Assembly: GCA_036346375.1 (NCBI GenBank)
Contig: CM070514.1
Coordinates: 16,830,463-16,894,462, forward strand
Direction of reading: 5' to 3'
DNA from: Guadua angustifolia
Taxonomy: Eukaryota > Streptophyta > Magnoliopsida > Poales > Poaceae
DNA length: 64,000 bases
The number at the start of each line of letters is the position of its first letter. The stretch's first letter is position 1. Below the pieces are notes generated by a model. The model was given only the letters and a program-made list of their open reading frames with translations. It made no database searches and was not told the origin of the DNA. This document shows positions 1-12,239 of the stretch, in pieces. A program made the translations under genes and the position numbers.

Positions 1-79
1 CACGCCGGGACAACCGCCACGATCGGGAACCAATAAGAGAGGAGAATGCCACTATCACCTACCTAGCCCGGTATGTCAT

Positions 80-290
80 CGCTCAAGAGGACACCCTTGA
101 TGATATGGCTCGGGCCGTGAAGAGCCCGAGAGGAGGCCGAAGGAGAAGACTCGACACGGGAGGTTCTAGCTCAATCTCTTCAAAAGGTCCGTGAGTTGGA
201 GGAAGCATTATATGGATCTCGAGCGAGCCGGAGATGGAGCTACACGACCCGGCCCGAGACAGATCCGAGTCGGCCGACGGATCACGAGAC
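80..290 (+). pseudogene. ORF0-like remnant upstream of gag
   Basis: A coding-like stretch precedes the gag start. It reads AQEDTLDDMARAVKSP, then after a one-base shift EEAEGEDSTREVLAQSLQK and LEEALYGSR, and stops near 290. It does not match the LTR end, so it is internal sequence. Rice RIRE3/RIRE8-type elements are known to carry an extra ORF (ORF0) between the 5' LTR and gag, and position suggests the same here. I do not recognise the protein itself, so the assignment rests on position only. Confidence 0.3.
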
Positions 291-564
291 TTAGGATTAA
301 GTTGAGACTCGAATGTTGGGTCGGCGTCCATAAAATAGCATTACCAATTATAATAGGCGTTAAGGTTGAGTGTTTAGTTTGGATTTTATTGGTTGTCGAG
401 TGTGCAGTATGTGTTGCAAAGCTTTTAGGCTTATGTAAGCAACCATACCAAGTTATGCAATAAATTAATAAAGTTGTTTATTTTGGGTTAAACCTATCCG
501 CCCCGCTTTAGAGATTCTTATATCTCATCTGTGCTACTTCTACTCCCTTCTAACCCCAAAACAG

Positions 565-1560
565 ATGGTGAATACTCGTGGGAACAATGGAGCGTCCGGA
601 AGTGGCCTTCACTTAATGATAACCCCAATGATGGAGCATACATGCCCGGCACCACCAAGAGATATGCGAGAACATGGGAGCTTTTACGGCAAAGACTCGG
701 TGATCACGCAACAATGATGCGACAAATGCGAACATGGCGTCAAGTCAAAATTGCAGAACGCTGCAAAAGGCAACAATGGGCCACGAACTACTCCAAGTTG
801 GTGATTTCATGAGGACTCGCCCTCCAGGCATTTTCGTGCAATGTCAATCCGTTAGAGGCGATGACCGGTTGAGAACCATGGAGAAAAAAGCCGCACATCA
901 CGCAATGTGAGGGTAATGAGAAGGTGTTGTATGCTTCGCACGGTTGGAAGGAACTAGCTGCAGAATGGTGGGAGAACTCTTTACAGCGCATGAAGCCCCC
1001 GCAGAGATCACATGGGAGGAATTTTCAACTGCTTTCGCAAGATATCATGTGCGGAAGGAATGATGGACCTCAAGAAGGAGGAGTTTAGGGCTTTGAAGCA
1101 AGGAGGCGGTCGGTGGTGAGTATCTAAATAAGTTTACTCGGTTAGCACGCTATGCACCGAGGATGTGGCTCTGAGATAAGGCGAGCGATCACGCTTTCTC
1201 AAAGGTTGAACTCGGATGCAGGTGGGATTGATTACCCACACTTTCCCCGACTTTCAGAGTTGGTTAATAAGGCTTTTATCCTTGAGGATAAGCGCAAGGA
1301 GTTGGGAGAAGACCGCAAGCCAGGATGGCTAGTCGGTAGGGCGGCGAATCATCTCGAGTTGAGGATGACGCCTCGGCTTGTTGCGAGATTCACCTCGGTT
1401 GCGAATAGAGCACTGTTATGACACCTCGCCCGCTAGTCAAATTTTCGAGACTCCGGCGCCAATGGGCAATGCAGTTCAGTAATCAACAATCGATGCTAAA
1501 GATGCTTTGCATGCCATGAGCTTGGGCATTTGCCAACAAGTGTCCAAAGAAGGAGGAATC
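565..1560 (+). pseudogene. gag (capsid/nucleocapsid) remnant
   Basis: The ATG at 565 opens MVNTRGNNGASGSG, a typical start for this lineage, and is followed within 30 codons by a frameshift. Recognisable capsid pieces follow in changing frames: ITWEEFSTAFARYHV near 1010, EYLNKFTRLARYAP near 1120, and LEDKRKELGEDRK near 1280. A degraded CCHC zinc-knuckle (GHxxNKCPKK-like) lies at about 1525-1560. At least five frame changes are needed to read it through. In an intact element this protein would package the RNA into cytoplasmic particles. Confidence 0.75.
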
Positions 1561-1919
1561 ACTCGGTCCGCTTCAACATGAGCAACACCCGGCTAAAACC
1601 CGGTGCGGGAGGAAACCGAGCGCCCGATAACCGGGAGCATCGCCTCAAACAACCGTGGCGCGGAGGATCAACCACATCACTGGCGATGGAGCTCAGGAGG
1701 CAACGGATGTCGTCTTGGGTAAGTTCCTAGTTAACTTCGACTGCTCTGATTTTATTTGATTACGAGCTTCGCATTCATTCGTTTCTCGGAGTTTTCTTTG
1801 TGAAGAATGGATTTGTTGTCGAAAATCTTAAAAGTGTGCTTTTAGTCCAAACCCCGGATCGAACTTCAATCTAACCTTGGGTGTTTAGGAGTTAAATTGC
1901 TTATGAATGGGATAGAGTT

Positions 1920-2960
1920 CCTAGCTTAATCTCATCTTGTTAGATACCCAAACCTTAGAAGTCATCTTAGGAATGGATTGGCTAACAAAGCATAAGGTCG
2001 TTTTGGATTGTGGCCAAAGAATGGTGACCTTAGAAAACCCTAATGGTGAGAAGGTGGAAGTGAGTGCTACCGAGTCGTGATGGTCAGTTGATGGTCAACA
2101 ATGTGAAGGTGGTTAATTTGGAGGATGTACGAAAGGTTAGAAATTACCCTAAGTATTTCACGAGGATTTACCGGGCATGCCGCGGATCGGGACATCGAGT
2201 TTGTCATAGAGTTGGTACCAGGAACGGCACCTATAGCAAAAAGACCATATAGGATGCCAACCGATGAGTTAGTTGAGATGAAGAAGCAAATTGAGGAATT
2301 GCTTGAGAAGGGATTCATTCGGCCAAGTTCTTCCCCATGGGGAGCGCCAGTTTTATTTGTCAGAAAGAAGGATGGAAGTTTAAGGATGTGCATCGATTAT
2401 CGTGCACTCAATGAGGTGACCATCAAGAATAAGTATCCTTTGCCAAGGATTGATGACTTGTTTGATTAGTTGAGGGGAGCAGCGAGCTTTCTCCAAGATA
2501 GATCTTCGATCGAGTTATCACCAGCTTGAGGATTAGGCGGAGGACATTCAAGACCGCATTTTCAACCCGTTATGGACATTACGAGTTTACGGTCATGTCA
2601 TTTGGATTAACCAATGCTCCAGATATTTCATGAACCTCATGAATAAGGTATTTATGGAATACTTAGATAAGTTTGTGGTTGTCTTTATTGGCGACATTCT
2701 TGTGTATTCAAGTCGGAAGAAGAACATGACAAGCATTTGAGATTGGTTTTGGAAAGGTTGCGTGATCGGCAATTATATGCCAAGTTCAGCAAGTGTGACT
2801 TCGGAAGGAGAGGGTGGAATTCCTTGGCCATGTAATGACCGCTAAAGGAATTGCCGTAGATCCAAGTAAAGTGGAAGTCAGAATGAATTGGGAACAACCA
2901 AGACAGTCACAGATCCGTAGTTTTTACGGGGATGGCGGGATATTACCGCCCGATTCATTG
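1920..2960 (+). pseudogene. protease and reverse transcriptase remnant
   Basis: The protease end is seen as GMDWLTKHKVVLDCG at 1971-2015. The reverse transcriptase fingers follow, with KKDGSLRMCIDYRALN near 2370-2415. A stop at 2467 and later frameshifts break the palm. The catalytic loop reads VVVFIGDILVYS at 2675-2710: the first Asp of the xxDD motif is Gly (codon 2690-2692), which would abolish polymerisation. The connection domain is seen at 2815-2960 (EFLGHVMTAKGIAVDPSKVE). This is a dead copy. Confidence 0.85.
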
Positions 2961-3016
2961 AGGATTTTCGATGATTGCGAAGCCTCTTACGCAATTGTTG
3001 AAAAAGGAGAAGAAGT

Positions 3017-3475
3017 TTGTATGGGCGCTTTGAGTGCGAGAACAGTTTTCAAGAGTTGAAGAAGAGATTAACATCTGCCCCTGTGTTAGTATTACCGGAT
3101 GTGCATAGCAGTTTTGACATCTACTGTGACGCATCGCGACAAGGTCTTGGATGCGTGTTAATGCAGAATGGAAAGGTGGTGGCCTACGCATCAAGGCAGT
3201 TGAGGCCGCATGAAGGGAATTACCCCACACATGACTTGGAGTTAGCAGCCGTAGTGCATGCTTTAAAGATATGGCGTCATTATCTCATCGGAAATAGATG
3301 TGAGATATATACGGACCATAAAAGTTTGAAGTACATATTCACTCAGTCGGATCTTAACATGAGGCAGAGGAGATGGTTGGAATTGATAAAGGATTATAAT
3401 GTTGGAATCCATTATCATCCCGAAAAGCTAATGTAGTGGCCGACGCATTGAGTCGAAAGAATCATAATGCGAATT
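3017..3475 (+). pseudogene. RNase H domain of pol
   Basis: An open stretch of about 139 codons carries the Ty3/gypsy RNase H: FDIYCDASRQGLGCVLMQNG, then YASRQLRPHEGNYPTHDLEL with its acidic residues, then YTDHKSLKYIF. It ends at a TAG at 3434 that interrupts the conserved tail ADALSRK, which continues in another frame at 3440-3465. The enzyme removes the RNA strand after first-strand synthesis. The domain looks conserved, but it is cut off from the reverse transcriptase by frameshifts. Confidence 0.85.
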
Positions 3476-3719
3476 CATTGCTGGTGAGCAAGAGGTGGGA
3501 GTTGTGCGAAGAATTTCAGAAGTTGAGATTAGAAGTTGTGCCGCAAGGATTTATTGCTGCATTGGAAGTGAGACCAACCTTGGAGCATAGAATCCGAGAA
3601 AAGCGAGTAAGGATGAGAAAATCAGCGGGATCAAGTCCAAGAAGGATGAAGGATTAGCGAGGATTTCACAGAGATGAGCAAGGAACCCTGTGGTTCAAGG
3701 GACAGATTTGTGTCTTAAC

Positions 3720-5006
3720 GAGAAGGAGCTCAAGCGGTTGATTCTTGAGGAGGCTCACGATTCCAAGTATTCAATTCATCCGGAAGTGCCAAGATGTATC
3801 AAGACCTTAAGAGAAGATTTTGGTGGCCTAACATGAAGCGTGAAGTAGCGGAGCATGTAGCATTGTGTGATGTATGCGGAGGGTAAAAGCGATGCACGAA
3901 GCTTTTGGATTATTGCAACCATTGAAGATTCCTAATGGAAATGGGAGGAGATTGGAATGGATTTTATTACAGGATTGCCCAAGACTCAGAGAGGCTATGA
4001 CTCTATATGGGTGATCATTGACCGATTGACCAAAGTCGCTCACTTCATCCCGGTGAAGACGACTTATTCAGGAGATAAACTGGCAGAATTGTATATGTCA
4101 AGGATTGTATGCTTGCATGGTGTGCCCAAGAAGATTGTGTCGGATCGAGGTACCCAGTTTACCTCAAGATTTTGGGACAAGTTGCATGAAGCCGTGGGTA
4201 CTCGCTTGAATTTTAGCACCGCATATCATCCGCAGACAGATGGTCAGACCGAGAGGGTTAATCAGATTTTGGAGGATATGTTGAGAGCATGTGCGATATC
4301 CTATAGCACCTCATGGGATAAATGTTTGCCGTATGCTGAATTTAGTTATAACAACAGTTATCAGGCCAGTTTGCAAATGTCACCATATGAAGCCTTGTAT
4401 GGACGAGCCTGTCGTACCCCGTTGAATTGGAATGAGACAGGAGAGCGTTCGGTATTTGGACCGGAAATTCTTAGAGAGGCCGAAGAGCAAGTCGCCATGA
4501 TCAGAGAAAGATTGAAGACAGCGCAGTCTAGGCAAAAGAGTTATGCCGATAATCGCCGTCGTGACTTGAGTTTTGAGCCCAATGATTATGTGTACCTTAG
4601 GGTTACTCCCCTCAAAGGTGTTAAGAGGTTCCATGTCAAGGGGAAGCTTGCACCTAGGTTTGTGGGGCCATTTAAAATATTGAGCCGTCGAGGAGAGGTT
4701 GCCTACCAGTTAGAATTGCCTAAGTCATTGGCAGGTGTGCATGATGTGTTCCATGTGTCACAGCTTAAGAAGTGTCTTCGAGTGCCAGCTGAGCAGACGC
4801 CGTTGGAGGCTATTGAGTTACAGGAAGATCTGACCTACAAGGAGCATCCGACCAAGATTTTGGATGTAATGGAGCGTAGGACCAGGAACAAGTCCACTCG
4901 CTTTTGCAGAGTTCAATGGAGTAACCATTCAGAAAATGAAGCAACCTGGGAGCGTGACGATGATTTGAAGGCAGAATTCCCAAACCTATTCTTTAGTCAG
5001 CCTTGA
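3720..5006 (+). pseudogene. integrase and chromodomain, best-preserved part of the element
   Basis: The zinc-binding N-terminus (3740-3890) is frameshifted, but from 3957 to the TGA at 5004-5006 a single frame of 349 codons is open. The catalytic triad is present: Asp in SIWVIIDRLTK, Asp in IVSDRGTQFTS and Glu in QTDGQTERVNQ. The C-terminus is a chromodomain (HPTKILDVMERR, RVQWSNHSENEATWE), which is known to steer chromoviral integration to marked chromatin. The intact frame may mean recent origin or a locally accurate consensus, since upstream modules are heavily frameshifted. Confidence 0.85.
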
Positions 5007-5028
5007 ATCTCGGGGTCGAGATTCCGTT

Positions 5029-5040
5029 AAGGGGGGGAGG
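5029..5040 (+). other. polypurine tract
   Basis: AAGGGGGGGAGG lies two bases before the LTR start TGTAACGTCC, at the position where plus-strand synthesis is primed. It follows the pol stop codon by 22 bases. Confidence 0.85.
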
Positions 5041-5042
5041 TT

Positions 5043-8016
5043 TGTAACGTCCCAAAATTTCAGCTTTTCAATTAATATTATTTTTTTTCTCTCTAATTAT
5101 GGATTTTATGATTTTTCTGAATTTATTTGGATTTTCTGAGATTTATTTGAATTCTTTTGAATTAAAATACTTTATCTTTTGTCAAGAAATAATTATAAAA
5201 GAGGTTTGCAAAATAAAGTTTTTCTGAAAATATTTTATTTAAATCTAGAAGAGCTCAAAGTATTTTTGAGAATTTTATGGGAATTTTTAGAGTATTTTAA
5301 TACCTTAAATAAATCAAAACAATTAATCGAAATAAATAAAAAAGGAAAACCGGGGTAAATTTGGAATGAACAGTGTTGGGCCTCGGCCCGTCACTGTGCT
5401 GACCGATCGGTAGTTTTAAGGGATCAAGGGCGACCGTTGGATCTTGATCCAACGGCCTTCATCGCGCCAAAACTAAATAGGAAACCCTAAGCCATCGACC
5501 GACGGATTCTAATCAAACGGCTCGTGGTCGTCGTCTTCGATGGAAATAGCGCCGCCGCATCCGAGCCGGATTCTACCGCCGCCGCCTTGAACTTTCCTTC
5601 CTCGCGCGCCCTGCCGGGTATAAATAGGGACCCCAAGACCACTCCGATACTCACCTTGAGCCACCGCATATTTTCCCTCACGCGCCGTCGCTAGAGAGCC
5701 ACCAATGGCGACCATGCCGTCGCCGGAGTTTCCGAAGCTTTGCGCCGAGTTTACATCGCCGCCGGGATTCTCTTCCGAAGATTCAAGCCCGGATTCGAGT
5801 TCCTCGGTTCACGGCGCGTCCGAATCGCTAACTCAACCTCGCCGGGAAGCCTCGCAGCGCCGTCGCCTTCACCTTCGTCTTCATCTCCGGTCACTCAGCG
5901 CCGCCGCCAGCCATCGCCGCTCGGGAAGTTTCTTGACCGTCGGATCCTCAACGGTTGGCGTCAGATTTAATCCACATCGCCGGTGAGGTGGGTTAATACT
6001 TCTTCGACACGTGGCGCCACGTAATGCATCGCCGACATGGCGATGAGGTGGCGATTGCGTGATACCGAGTCGGCCGTCCAGAGTGCACGCCGCGCGATGA
6101 CGGCTCGAGCCCATCTGTCAGGACACAAGTCCACGAGACACGTGTCGACAAGCGAAAATTCGAATTTTCTTTATAAAAATAATTCGCTAAATTCGAATTT
6201 CTATTTTCGAGGTATTTTCAGAATTTCCAAATTTCAAAACCTTATATCTTTCGTGATACTGAACTCGGATTGAGGTGATTCAAATTCCTAAAATTTGTAA
6301 AAAGGAGATCTTTCTAATGGTGGCTTTTATTTGAATTTTTGAATTTGTTTGCTTTTTGGCTTTGGTTTTATTTGCTTTTCTCTCTCGATTCGCGTGAGAC
6401 GTTGAATTGTGCGAGGCTTCGAAGGGATTTCTCGGCTCGAGTTATTTTCAGACCAAGATCGGGAGCTTAACGAAGGCAAGTTGTGCTTTGATCATGTTGC
6501 ACCCATAGATTAGATTGCATGCTATTTTGATTTAACTTATCACTTATTATTTCATGAGTATAATGTTTTCAACTTAAGTTTGGGATTAGCTATCATACCC
6601 TTTGAACTATACCCTACCTTGTTGTTTGTATGCCATGCTTCATTGTCACCTTAAGTTGGTTACTATAGTTGGTTAATAATGAAATCAACATGGATGGTTA
6701 GAACGGAATAGAATTGCTTAGCCATGCCACGACATCACATGTCCATGGAATAATGATTATTAATCTTGACTAATGGTATATGGAAGAATGATGTTAATTT
6801 GTGTGTCATGTGTGGTCGCACAAAGAGATTGAGTTGTTGTGGCAGTGGAGTCACGCAACGATGTTGATTTGTGAAGAGCACGTGGTGCTTGGTAACCAAC
6901 CAGGAGGGTAATCACTTTAGGTTAAAGCAAGTGGAAGGGGCAAGTATGCCAAGGTGGGCTCGATGGGCGAGGGTATGTGTATGTCTTGCTTTAATCAATC
7001 TTAAGGACTTAACCTTGCGAGCCTTTGACTGAGTCAAACTTGCGCCCTACGTCTGTTATGGGGCGACTTAGTGACTAATTTGCAAATGCTTAACTTAAGT
7101 GCTATCTTGGTGGTGTGAGTCCCGTATTACGGAGGAAACTCACATGGCGCAAGAGGGGGCCTGTTGTGGTGGTTTTAGCCCTTCGTGTTGAAACCTTAGC
7201 GGTGGCACCTTTGGGTTAAGAGGATGCATTGTAAAGGCTTTGTTATAATCGTTACTTTGTGTGGTGCATGGTTATATCGTGTGGGTAAAGTGCATAACCT
7301 CTGCAGAGTGTACAATCTATTCGATAGCCGTGCTTCACGGTATTGAGCAATGCTCGAATTACAGTCAAGGGTAGTTAATTAAAACTTGTCAATTGTTATG
7401 GGATTGCGGGATGCCATGAGGATAATGGAACTTGAGTTAGGATGGAGAACTTGGGTTTGATTTGAGAAACAATGGAATCTATTTACTTGTTATTATTTGT
7501 TTCTTGTCTTTTCAATCTACATATTGCTTATGTTCAAAATCTTTGCTTATCGCTTATGAGCCACTTAGCCATTCCTTTGGAATAAGCCGCATATAGTTAT
7601 AATAGAATTGCATTCATGCACAACTTGTTGAGTACGTGTTGGTGTACTCACCCTTGCTTAACAACCAACAACGAAGGAGGAGTCTTCGCTTTGTGCTTGA
7701 GGAGGACTTTCGGTGGACGCGAGTCACTAGGCCAAGCCTTGTCGATGCTTTGTGGTGTCTTCGATGAGTCACTACGCTTCTCTGAATTTTCCGCTGCATT
7801 TGTCTTATTTTATCTTAGTCTTGCCCTATGAGGCCGAATAAATGTAAGTGATCATAAGATCATACACTAGTTACATTAAATAAATGAAGTCTTATTGTTA
7901 TCATCGTTGTGTATGATGTGATGCTTGCCGATGTTAAGCCGTGTGCACTAGCATTGATCCCGGAATAGTCACGGCATACACGGTGGATCCGAATTGGGAA
8001 TAGTGGAGGCACTACA
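5043..8016 (+). repeat. 3' LTR of the Tekay-like element
   Basis: The LTR begins TGTAACGTCC directly after the polypurine tract. It is long (about 2.97 kb), as is usual for this lineage. It has an AT-rich U3, a GC-rich core with a TATA box at 5619-5626, and a long U5-like tail. ORFs inside it (for example 5705-5986) are GC-rich shadows, not genes. The end at 8016 (TACA) is a guess from TGTA/TACA symmetry; 7875 (GTTACA) is the other candidate. Confidence 0.7.
5619..5626 (+). promoter_or_regulatory. TATA box of the LTR promoter
   Basis: TATAAATA sits in a GC-rich context (CTGCCGGG before it), about 575 bases into the LTR. This is the expected arrangement for the U3/R boundary; transcription should start some 30 bases downstream. 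Confidence 0.7.
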
Positions 8017-8069
8017 CTAAGCATTCACTCAAATGTCAAAGATGTGATCGTTCGTTTGTCTAAAGGTTC

Positions 8070-8747
8070 TGAGAATGTAATGTGCTCTCAATTAATCATT
8101 CTACATAACTACTAAAATGTAATGCAATGTAATTTTTCGAGTTACTGATAACTAAGAGAATTTTTCCGAGTTACTGATAAAGCTCTTTGGTTGTTTGAAA
8201 ACGAAAATAGAATGTAATGTGCTCTCGGTTAAAGGTTACAAGAACTACCAAAATGGAATGTAATGTAATTTTCAACTAAAAGGCCATCAAGCCCGCTTTC
8301 AATTAAGAAACCAATATAAGCATCCATACGCGTTCATTACCAACAAAGAAAAACCAGGCACCATCTACCATTAACATCTTGCGACTATTAACTAATGAAC
8401 CCATTACCACCATTACCACTTCATGAACTCAAAAACAACGAATACTAACTCCATCCCGCCATCCGCCAAAATTAGTCGACAAAAACCAGACACCTTCAGA
8501 TCCGAGCCTAAACATCTTCAAGCATTTCTCACACACGACAGATTTAGTTGACAATCTTTCCAGATCCAAAGTAAGGCATCTTCACTTCATCTTCCGTAAC
8601 AAAAAGGAAAACCAAGATGATCCTTCCCGGTTCGAAGCTCATTGATTTCAAAGACCTCCAGATCATCGGCGTTTGCCAAAATCACCTAAACACAAATTTA
8701 AAGTATAATGTAATGTAATTTTTCCAGGTTACAATAACTAAGAGCAA
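8070..8747. repeat. short dispersed repeats downstream of the FRS gene
   Basis: GAATGTAATGTGCTCTC occurs near 8075 and 8212. A related phrase, ATGTAATGTAATTTTTC followed by AGTTACTGATAACTAAGAG or similar, occurs near 8127, 8258 and 8703. They sit 3' of the minus-strand FAR1-like gene and may belong to its 3' flank or to the end of a MULE. Otherwise 8017-9072 holds nothing I can name. Confidence 0.4.
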
Positions 8748-9072
8748 TGAAAACCATAAATTGATAAGTACCTGTATCATGTGGACTTTTTAGGACAATT
8801 GCGACTATCATGAAAGCCTAGCTCATTGCATAATTTGCACAAGCGTGCAGCCCTCTCATATTTCTTTTTTTTCTTCTCATATTGTTTTTGTTTCTTTCCT
8901 TCCTTATCAAAGTGCCCTTTATTCTCTTGGCTCTACCTTTTGTGTGGATATCGATTCGGAAGTATGTCAATCTGGGTAGGAAGTCGGGTACCAATGAACC
9001 CTCCATCTCTTGATCTGCTTTGTTGGTTACCGTAGCTCTTGCCTTACTTGACTAAAAAACTCAAATTTATTT

Positions 9073-10860
9073 CTAACAATTGACACAGCTTCCACGAATG
9101 CCCGGCTTGTTGGAAGATATCTTCCATGTCCTTAAGATCCGAGAAAACAGTTTTCTAATCTCTACATCTGAAGATGAATTTCCTTTCTCCTCCAACACGT
9201 GCCCCTCTAAATCAAATACGATCTCCCTCTTGCAATTTTTTGTCCACCTTTCCAAGATGTAGTGAGCAGGTAACTCATTTAGCTTTGCACCTCGTAACAC
9301 ATTTATAATGTGGCTGCAAGGAATTCCATACATTTCGAATAACATGCAAGAGCAATTGGCAATCATGGTGCTTGTATCAAAACGGACTTCTCTTACCTTG
9401 GGACTATCATCAGTTATGCATATTATTTTTAAATTTCCTTCTTTACTAATGCTGTCAACAACACAATGGTCCCTACAAGTAAGAACTTGATTCTGGAATT
9501 CTAAGAATTTGGAATGTGTGAAAACCTCACTTGCATGCTTCTCTAACAACCATCCTGTCTTTAGTGCAGTGGCGGTTGAGGCTATCATTGTCATGTGTCA
9601 GTTCCATCTCTCTTTGTTCTTCCACTGCTGTGTCGAACCGAACCCAAAACTCAACCAATGCATGTTTATATCCAATGAAATGGTTGAAAAAGAGTTTGTA
9701 CTCTCTCGACCTTGAGGTTGTCCTCGTAATCCCTCCCAAGAATATGTCTCAAGTAAGCCGGTATCCAAGATTCACGAATGCGGTCTGGTTAGCCAACCAC
9801 TCATTCTTGTCCAAGCTAAAATCAGCAATCATTGATGACCACTCTAACTCAAACTCCGCACATGTTTCGAGGAATATACACATGAGTTCATCGTTTGTAA
9901 AATATAGGATTTTCCTCACTTGTGGACCTACCTTCTCTGGAAGATTCTTCAATATGTGCCACATGCATAATCTGTGCTTGCTCTCTAGAAAAACAATGGA
10001 AATTGCTGCCTTCATACTGGGATCTTCATCAGTAATGATAAGCCTAGGTGCAGTTCCTCCCATTGCTTTCAAAAATGTACCGAACAACCATGTGTAAGAA
10101 TCAATTTTTTCATTAGAGATCAATGCAGCCCCAAACAGTACACACCCACCATGATGATTTACTCCCGTGAATGGTGTGAAGATCATGTTGTATTTATTAG
10201 TGTTATATGTAGCATCAAAAGAGACCAAATCTCCAAAATGGACATAGTTCTTTCTGCAAGTAGTGTCTGCCCAAAAGATGTGCACCAACCTACCCTTGTC
10301 ATCAACAACATAGTCAAAATAAAACGCTGGATTGCAAGAATTCTTTCTAGCAAGATTATCAACAAAAAGTTGTGCATCTGAACATGTTATACTACTTCTC
10401 AAGCTAGCATGGTAATTCGCAAGTCTCTTTTGTGCATCCCACATTCAAAACCACCATCACTAACACGAAGATATCTATATGCCAAGGAGGTGCCAATGCA
10501 TGCTAGCTTTATGGCAATCAAACAATGTTGTCTTGGCCTTCTCACTTACTTCTCTATTTGACCGTATATAATGTTTCTTTGATGGCGTGACAAGGGCGTG
10601 TGCATGCACAGGTTGGAACTTAAATATTGTGTACCTATTTTCCTTAGTGAGTTTGATAGCAATCATAGCCTCACATCCACACCTAGTGAGTTTTTTATTA
10701 CGTTTTCTCTTACTTTTAGAATCCAACTTCTCTTCTCCCTTTTCATCACGAAAACCTTTCCTTGAGCAATAAAACCTTTTCCATAACACCACACCATTCA
10801 CTTTTTTCTCGTTGTCCAACACGAACCGAAATCGGCTAAATGGGCATAATCTTTGTAAAA
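9073..10860 (-). pseudogene. FAR1/FRS-type protein (MULE transposase family), frameshifted
   Basis: Three parts lie in order on the minus strand. First is an FAR1 DNA-binding region (10860-10475: RFYCSRKGF, RCGCEAMIAIKL, HAHALVTPSKKHYIRS). Next is a MULE-type transposase domain (10444-9749: LVSFDATYNTNKYNMIF, GVNHHGGCVLFGAALIS, IITDEDPSMKAAI, CMWHILKNLP). Last is a SWIM zinc finger (9594-9073: CSCMLFEMYGIPCSH). FHY3/FAR1 proteins are transcription factors of light signalling derived from Mutator-like transposases. Frame changes near 10830, 10490, 10440 and 9740-9600 break it, so it is either a decayed FRS gene, a decayed MULE, or a real gene with sequence errors. Confidence 0.8.
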
Positions 10861-11018
10861 CGTCTCAACGGACTTCACATCAGAAACTCCATCCCGACAC
10901 CGGCACCATCTCAACAGTAATTCGGTGTGCATGTCATCCCCTACAATACAATAAGTTCATTTTCATCACATAATTCTTACAATCATTTTTGTAAACTGAA
11001 TATAGATTGTAGATGCCC

Positions 11019-11258
11019 TTACACGAATGGAGGTGCGCATTTTTTGATTGTACTAAACCCATCGCCATCGCATGAGGGTGCCTTAGAAACATCATTGTTG
11101 GCCACCAATGCTGAAGGCGTTTGCACCAATATAGGAGGATCATTGCACGTTGTCACCATTATAGGATCGCGCACCTCGGATGCCGGCGGTGCAATTTGGT
11201 CAACAATTCCGTCTAAACCATGTCCGCTGCTGCATGAGGGAGAGACCGGTGTCATCAT
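11019..11258 (-). other. possible N-terminal exon of the FRS gene
   Basis: A 79-codon open stretch on the minus strand (starting MMTPVSPSCSSG) ends at a good donor (GTGTAAGG near 11020). An acceptor (TTGTATTGTAG, near 10942) lies about 80 bases on, just before the FAR1 region. Frame does not carry through cleanly, because VGMEF-like and SVETFYKDYA-like pieces downstream are in different frames. It could be a real first exon or chance. Confidence 0.3.
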
Positions 11259-12239
11259 CCGGTGATCGACGTGTTGGATAAGTATCTATGCATCAGTACA
11301 GAAATTTCCAAGTCAATCATCACGAGGTTTTGCATAAGTATCTATGCATGTCAATGAGTGCTAAAATCAAGGAATTTTTTGAGAAACAAGTCAAACCAAT
11401 GGAGAAAAATCAATAAAATATCCAGTAATGACAGACTAGGCCAAAATTAAGCAATTATAACTACTACAGGAACACTATATGTAGCTAGAACACACATACA
11501 TGCAACTATCAACAAATATGACCATGTTATGGTAACGGCCATAACTAAAATGAAGAGCAACAGGAACTGCAGATGTCTTAATATCAAACAAACGTACCGC
11601 TTGATCCATACCGTGGCATTGAGTAATAGCAATGCGAGTGACAGGAAACTGAAGTTCTGAGTCCAAATAGAAGAAGGCAGATGTGAGTTTATTTCATCAA
11701 CGGTCCAGATTTGAAGATGTTGTTTGGGCAAGTCTTGATCCAATGGGTGTGATTTGAAGATGGACTTTACTGGTGCGGAGGGGATGCGAAGGCTCTCTGA
11801 TTATTATGAAAGATCAATGGCTGAGATTAGTAGTAGTAATTACTATTTCCTGCTAAGTAAATTTACTCTGTACTGTTCACCGTAAGGTGTCCTTACTGCA
11901 GCTATATAAGCAGTAGTTGAGAATAAAGACAAAGGTTGAAAAGAGAATATACCAATACTACTTTCCCCGTTGCGTTTTGCATCTGTTCTTCTTGTTCTTC
12001 CGTTCCTGTTCTTCTACCAATTCATTTTGATCTTTTGCTTATTTTCCCTTTTGAAATCCGAATGTTGCCTGGGGCCTGACATTGAGGGAATGAAACAGAA
12101 TTGTGTTTATTAGAATAACAACATGACCAAATTAAAATAATCATTATGCAGGATAAAAATCAAGTTTGAGCCATCCAACGGTATGTTCCAAAGTCAGCAA
12201 TCTTAATAGATTTATCACCAGCGTGAACCGCAATGCAGC

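Larger units (their letters stand above)
1..8016 (+). mobile_element. Ty3/gypsy chromovirus, Tekay/Del-like, 5' part outside window
   Basis: The order gag, protease, reverse transcriptase, RNase H, integrase, chromodomain, polypurine tract and LTR is visible on the plus strand, so this is the 3' two thirds of an LTR retrotransposon. The C-terminal chromodomain and the LTR starting TGTAAC fit the Tekay/Del lineage. Many one-base frameshifts and stops break every module except the integrase core, so it cannot be autonomous. The 5' LTR lies left of the window, so the target-site duplication cannot be checked. The right edge at 8016 (…GCACTACA) is inferred; an alternative LTR end at 7875 (…GTTACA) would give a longer terminal inverted repeat. 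Confidence 0.9.

Noticed and set aside
5705..5986. 93-codon ORF after a TATA box
   Set aside because: It lies in the GC-rich R/U5 part of the Tekay-like LTR; Ser/Pro/Arg-rich composition and overlapping frames fit chance.
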